Below, piece by piece: positions 61,395 to 64,000 of a DNA stretch of 64,000 bases; positions within the stretch are counted from its first letter, which is position 1, and each line of letters opens with the position of its first letter. The stretch comes from Cylindrotheca closterium (Eukaryota; Bacillariophyta; Bacillariophyceae; Bacillariales; Bacillariaceae). The stretch covers positions 62,001 through 126,000 of the forward strand of contig CAKOGP040001869.1 of the NCBI GenBank assembly GCA_933822405.4. Direction: 5' to 3'. The notes below the pieces were generated by a model. The model saw only the letters and a list, made by a program, of their open reading frames with translations. It did not search any database and was not told where the DNA came from. Made by a program: the position numbers and the translations under genes.

Positions 61395-62878
61395 TCAGAA
61401 TGTTTCACCCAACCCATCATACTTTGCAGACGATTCTCCCGAGTCATCCGTTGGTTTGTAGTAACGGATTTTCACTGCTCTTTCAACAACACGAGTGAAT
61501 AAATTCAATGGCAAAGCGCCTGGCTTTTTCCGAGGTATCGCTGTCCTCCACGATTCAGCATGGACCAAAAAAACTGTCTCCAAATGAGTATCCTCTTGCC
61601 TGCTGAGATACCGGGAGATACCAAGTCGTTCTAGACTTGTGTTCTGCATTGAAAAATGAAGAAATCGTCGAAAGTCTTCGCGTTTGTACAGAAGACTTTC
61701 TAAGGATGAAAAGTTTCTAAGCACTTTCATCCGAGGAAGCTTTTCTGCAAATCGCAGGATATCACTTCAACCAATATGAATATGGCTTAGGATCAGCGTC
61801 TCCAAGCGGCAGCTGTCTCCAAGTAGTACGACAGCCAATGGCTCCAAGTTAAACTTAACACAACCGCATAGTTCTAGCGTCGTCAGATTTCTCAAGTTCG
61901 GTAGAATGGCAGTAGAAAATGACCCTCTGCGATCCATTGCGGTAACACTAAGACTTCTCAACGAAATGTTGGGCTTTCTGATCTTGCCAGGATGGAAGCC
62001 AAAATTGCTTGTCAAACAAATTGCTTGTCAAACAATCCAAAGACCCACACAATTTAACACTTTCAAGCTTGCAATCAACACTTTCAAGCCATAGAAGAAA
62101 TCTCTCGACGTTTCTAGAGCACCATGCTTCAATTGATGTCAATTCTAAATGACGAAGCGTTGGGTGATTCTGGGGAGACATAAATAGTCGCGGCAATGTT
62201 GCAGCGTCAATTCGTTTGGTTAAAATCAGATCAAGACGCTCCAATGTCGTATTGCCCTCGAAACCGTCAACGAGAGCTTCACTGACACCGGGGAGTGAGA
62301 GGTTTCCAGTCACTGAGAGCCTCTCTAGAGCGTTGGTTAGTGATAAACACTGAGACAACGCTAACATTTGTGGTAGCGTAATTGTGTGTACATCTGAGCC
62401 CGAAAGCGAAACATCTCGCACCAACCCACTCAAAATTCCAGAAGCGAGACAATAAAACGATGCAACATCATGCATGGAGCCCTGAAACTTCAATCTATCC
62501 ACTTTGCCGTAACTTGCGCCTAGAAGCACCAAGAACGCCCGCGAAGAATTGTATTGCAGTCCACAAAACATCATTTTTTTTCTACCTCCTGCTATCGCTT
62601 CGCAATAGATCGAGTAGCCGTTGATAAATTTCGGATTCAGCATTGACCGTACCACGGATACAAAGGTGATTAAACTCTTTTGCGATGGCCCAGCCGTCTT
62701 GGCCCCACTTCCTTGCAGTGTCAAAATCATTGTCAATAGAAAATGAGACAGAAAAATCTTCGGAATCATCCCTAGAGCTATCATCAAAGGACTCCTCCTC
62801 GTCGCTGTTTAATTCCTCATCGCCAAAGTCGTCGTCAGAGAAACTGTCACCATGCTCAATCAATTTATCTTGCACTTT
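61395..62878 (-). pseudogene. Degenerate leucine-rich-repeat-like gene
   Basis: Leucine-rich sequence runs across three frames on the minus strand: an acidic part (62878-62582), then KVDRLKFQGSM ... LERLSVTGNLSLPGVSEAL ... LRHLELTSIEAW (about 62580-62019), then SLRSLSVTAMDRR ... LRNLTTLELCGC ... LETLILSHIHIG and TSLERLGISRYLS (about 62018-61395). Visible breaks are: no ATG in the first part, a TAG then a frame change next to an A8 run near 62581; a frameshift at 62003-62034 caused by a 16-bp tandem duplication; and an in-frame TGA at 61767-61769. No splice sites that mend these breaks were found. The intact form would be a leucine-rich-repeat protein of unknown role. Assembly error is the alternative for single breaks, less so for all. 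Confidence 0.75.
62003..62034 (-). repeat. 16-bp tandem duplication that shifts the reading frame
   Basis: AATTGCTTGTCAAACA occurs twice, at 62003-62018 and 62019-62034, with no mismatch. Sixteen is not a multiple of three. The frame upstream ends (LDCLTSNLFDKQFWLPS) and the one downstream (MTSNFGFHPGKIRKP) read the two copies in different frames, and dropping one copy would make them continuous. Confidence 0.9.
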
Positions 62879-63188
62879 TCACGATGGAAAATGAGAGATG
62901 ATAGGAGATACTGTACTCGTACCTGGTACCGTACACTGTACTATTTGTGAACGATGTTGGTGTGAAAGCGTTTCCGTTGATCAACAATCATCAACAACAA
63001 ATGAAAATTGTGTCATTTTTTCTCTCCCGTCTGTTCTTCGTCAGATATGTAGATTGACGAAATATCGAATTCTGGATTCTGGATTCTCTGGCCATACCGA
63101 GAGTTAACCATCATCTCCCAAAACCCATCACCTCCCAAAACCCATCACCCATCACCATTTTGTGAGCGACTTTCAAACAGAAGGGTAC
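62879..63188. promoter_or_regulatory. Upstream region of RsmE with short tandem repeats
   Basis: Contains TTCTGGATTCTGGATTCTCTGG at 63070-63091 (a 7-bp unit repeated) and, nearer the gene, CTCCCAAAACCCATCAC-type units at 63112-63156 (two units plus two extra CATCACC). The last unit ends about 30 bp before the RsmE ATG, so they probably lie in the promoter or 5' UTR. Confidence 0.5.
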
Positions 63189-64000
63189 ATGACGCCAAGC
63201 TCACGATCTACTTTCCTTTCACAGCGGTTGGGTCTTATTTTCTCAGTGATGCTGCTTCCAGGAACGACGACATGTATACGAGGTTTCACACCACACGTGA
63301 CCAAGTTTTCCCACTGCCGATCCTTTCATTCGACGACGACTCGTTTTCTAAACCGATTCTTGTTTGACAATCTAGAAACCAAGAGTGACGATGCTTTCAA
63401 TACAACCAATACCTCGGAGACTGTTCCAAGAGTCATATTGGCAAAGGATGATTACCGGACTGTTCATGCTGCCAAGACACTAGGACTTTCAAATGGCGAC
63501 AAAATACGAGCTGGTGTTGTCAGCTGTGGGGAGCACGATGGACTATGGACTGATGATGCAACAATTGAATGGATTCCAGAAGGAAAAGTGAAGAAACCAG
63601 AGGTTCAAAAGAACGGCAACCCACCAGGATCGCTTTCCATTCAACTCGACAACTTGCTTCCACCCGATGCTCCATCAGATCAGATATTAGTCAGCCTACT
63701 TTTGGCACTTCCACGGCCGTGAGTTTCTATTGTTGCAATGTTCGCGAGACAGACAAGGAGGTTGCCTCGGTACTATACTTTGACTGTATCTCACCCCTTT
63801 TGTCTACGTCTGCCTACCATTGGATGGCCGCCCTCTCTTTCACCTCTGAAAAGACTTCAATTAGGTCGAATGTTGCCGATGATTTCTCAAATGGGGGTTG
63901 ACCAGCTTATCTTGACGTCTGCGGATAAGGTTCCAAAGGACTACTTTGGCTCTCACTTGTTTCGAAAACCAGAAAAATTGCAAGAACTGATGATTGAAGG
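63189..64000 (+). CDS. RsmE-type 16S rRNA m3U methyltransferase, plastid-targeted (3' partial)
   Basis: RsmE methylates U1498 of 16S rRNA. Exon 1 is 63189-63718 and exon 2 begins at 63854 and runs off the window; the 135-nt intron is longer than most here. I chose acceptor 63853 because it restores the frame and gives LALPRPLQLGRMLPMISQMG, the conserved RsmE helix, followed by VDQLILTSADKVP. Upstream, RVILAKDDYRTVHAAKTLGL, NGDKIRAGVVS and DNLLPPD match the N-terminal PUA-like domain. The N-terminus is a signal-peptide-like stretch (LGLIFSVMLLPGTTTCIRG) followed by FTPHVTKF, the plastid Phe motif, so the target is probably plastid rRNA. The SAM-binding knot lies beyond the window. Confidence 0.82.

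Noticed and set aside
1..64000. tRNA, rRNA, CRISPR or transposon sequences
   Set aside because: Scanned by eye on both strands; no cloverleaf with a proper T-loop, no regularly spaced repeats, and no reverse transcriptase, integrase or transposase motifs were found. A covariance-model search would be needed to exclude small RNAs.

Overview
The window is nuclear DNA of a photosynthetic stramenopile, almost certainly a diatom. Four things in the sequence point there. Genes are compact, with short GT-AG introns (mostly 70-100 nt). Several proteins begin with a signal peptide followed by Phe at the predicted cleavage point (SOUL, TspO, RsmE, possibly the nitrilase), which is the bipartite presequence of a secondary red plastid. 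Two genes (8669-9166 and 60343-60888) resemble lineage-restricted diatom families. There are also paralogous families (atypical kinases, ankyrin-type proteins) of the kind expanded in diatoms. I cannot name the genus. No rRNA, tRNA, CRISPR array or intact transposon was seen.

Layout. 1-8005: SEC31 (COPII coat, with an inserted WW domain) converges on an ISWI-type remodeller that has an HMG box at each end. 8669-16254: a diatom-family protein, SSU72 phosphatase, an ABHD17-like hydrolase, mitochondrial adenylate kinase, a Bet1-like SNARE and a C3orf33-like membrane protein. 16486-22758: truncated-haemoglobin-like protein, nitrilase (Nit1 type), PTPMT1-like phosphatase, PARP16-like ADP-ribosyltransferase and plastid SOUL protein. 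22832-27455: two paralogous atypical kinases with a QCR8-like gene between them on the other strand. 28506-37494: coiled-coil nuclear-type protein, eIF5, F-box-like protein, plastid TspO, UBC7-type E2, CHRAC1/POLE4-like histone-fold protein and PC4. 37672-44289: a low-complexity protein, a second ABHD17-like hydrolase and three tandem ankyrin-family genes. 44386-49398: Atg22-like transporter, GT31-type glycosyltransferase lacking its DxD motif, and an MYND-finger MSS51-like protein. 49474-54473: two secreted trypsin-like proteases, the second with six repeats of an Asp-Gly-rich module. 54753-64000: NDOR1/Tah18 diflavin reductase, MCM10, glycine cleavage H protein, a diatom-family protein, a broken leucine-rich-repeat-like gene and the 5' part of plastid RsmE.

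The genes are mostly independent housekeeping functions rather than an operon-like pathway. Functional echoes are an ISWI remodeller plus a CHRAC1-like histone-fold subunit, transcription factors (SSU72, PC4), secretory-pathway parts (SEC31, Bet1, UBC7 for ERAD) and several plastid proteins. The most notable signals are the SEC31-WW fusion, the double-HMG ISWI, the repeat-tailed protease with a 32-nt microexon, the DPG/DMG kinase pair, and a gene broken by a 16-bp tandem duplication.
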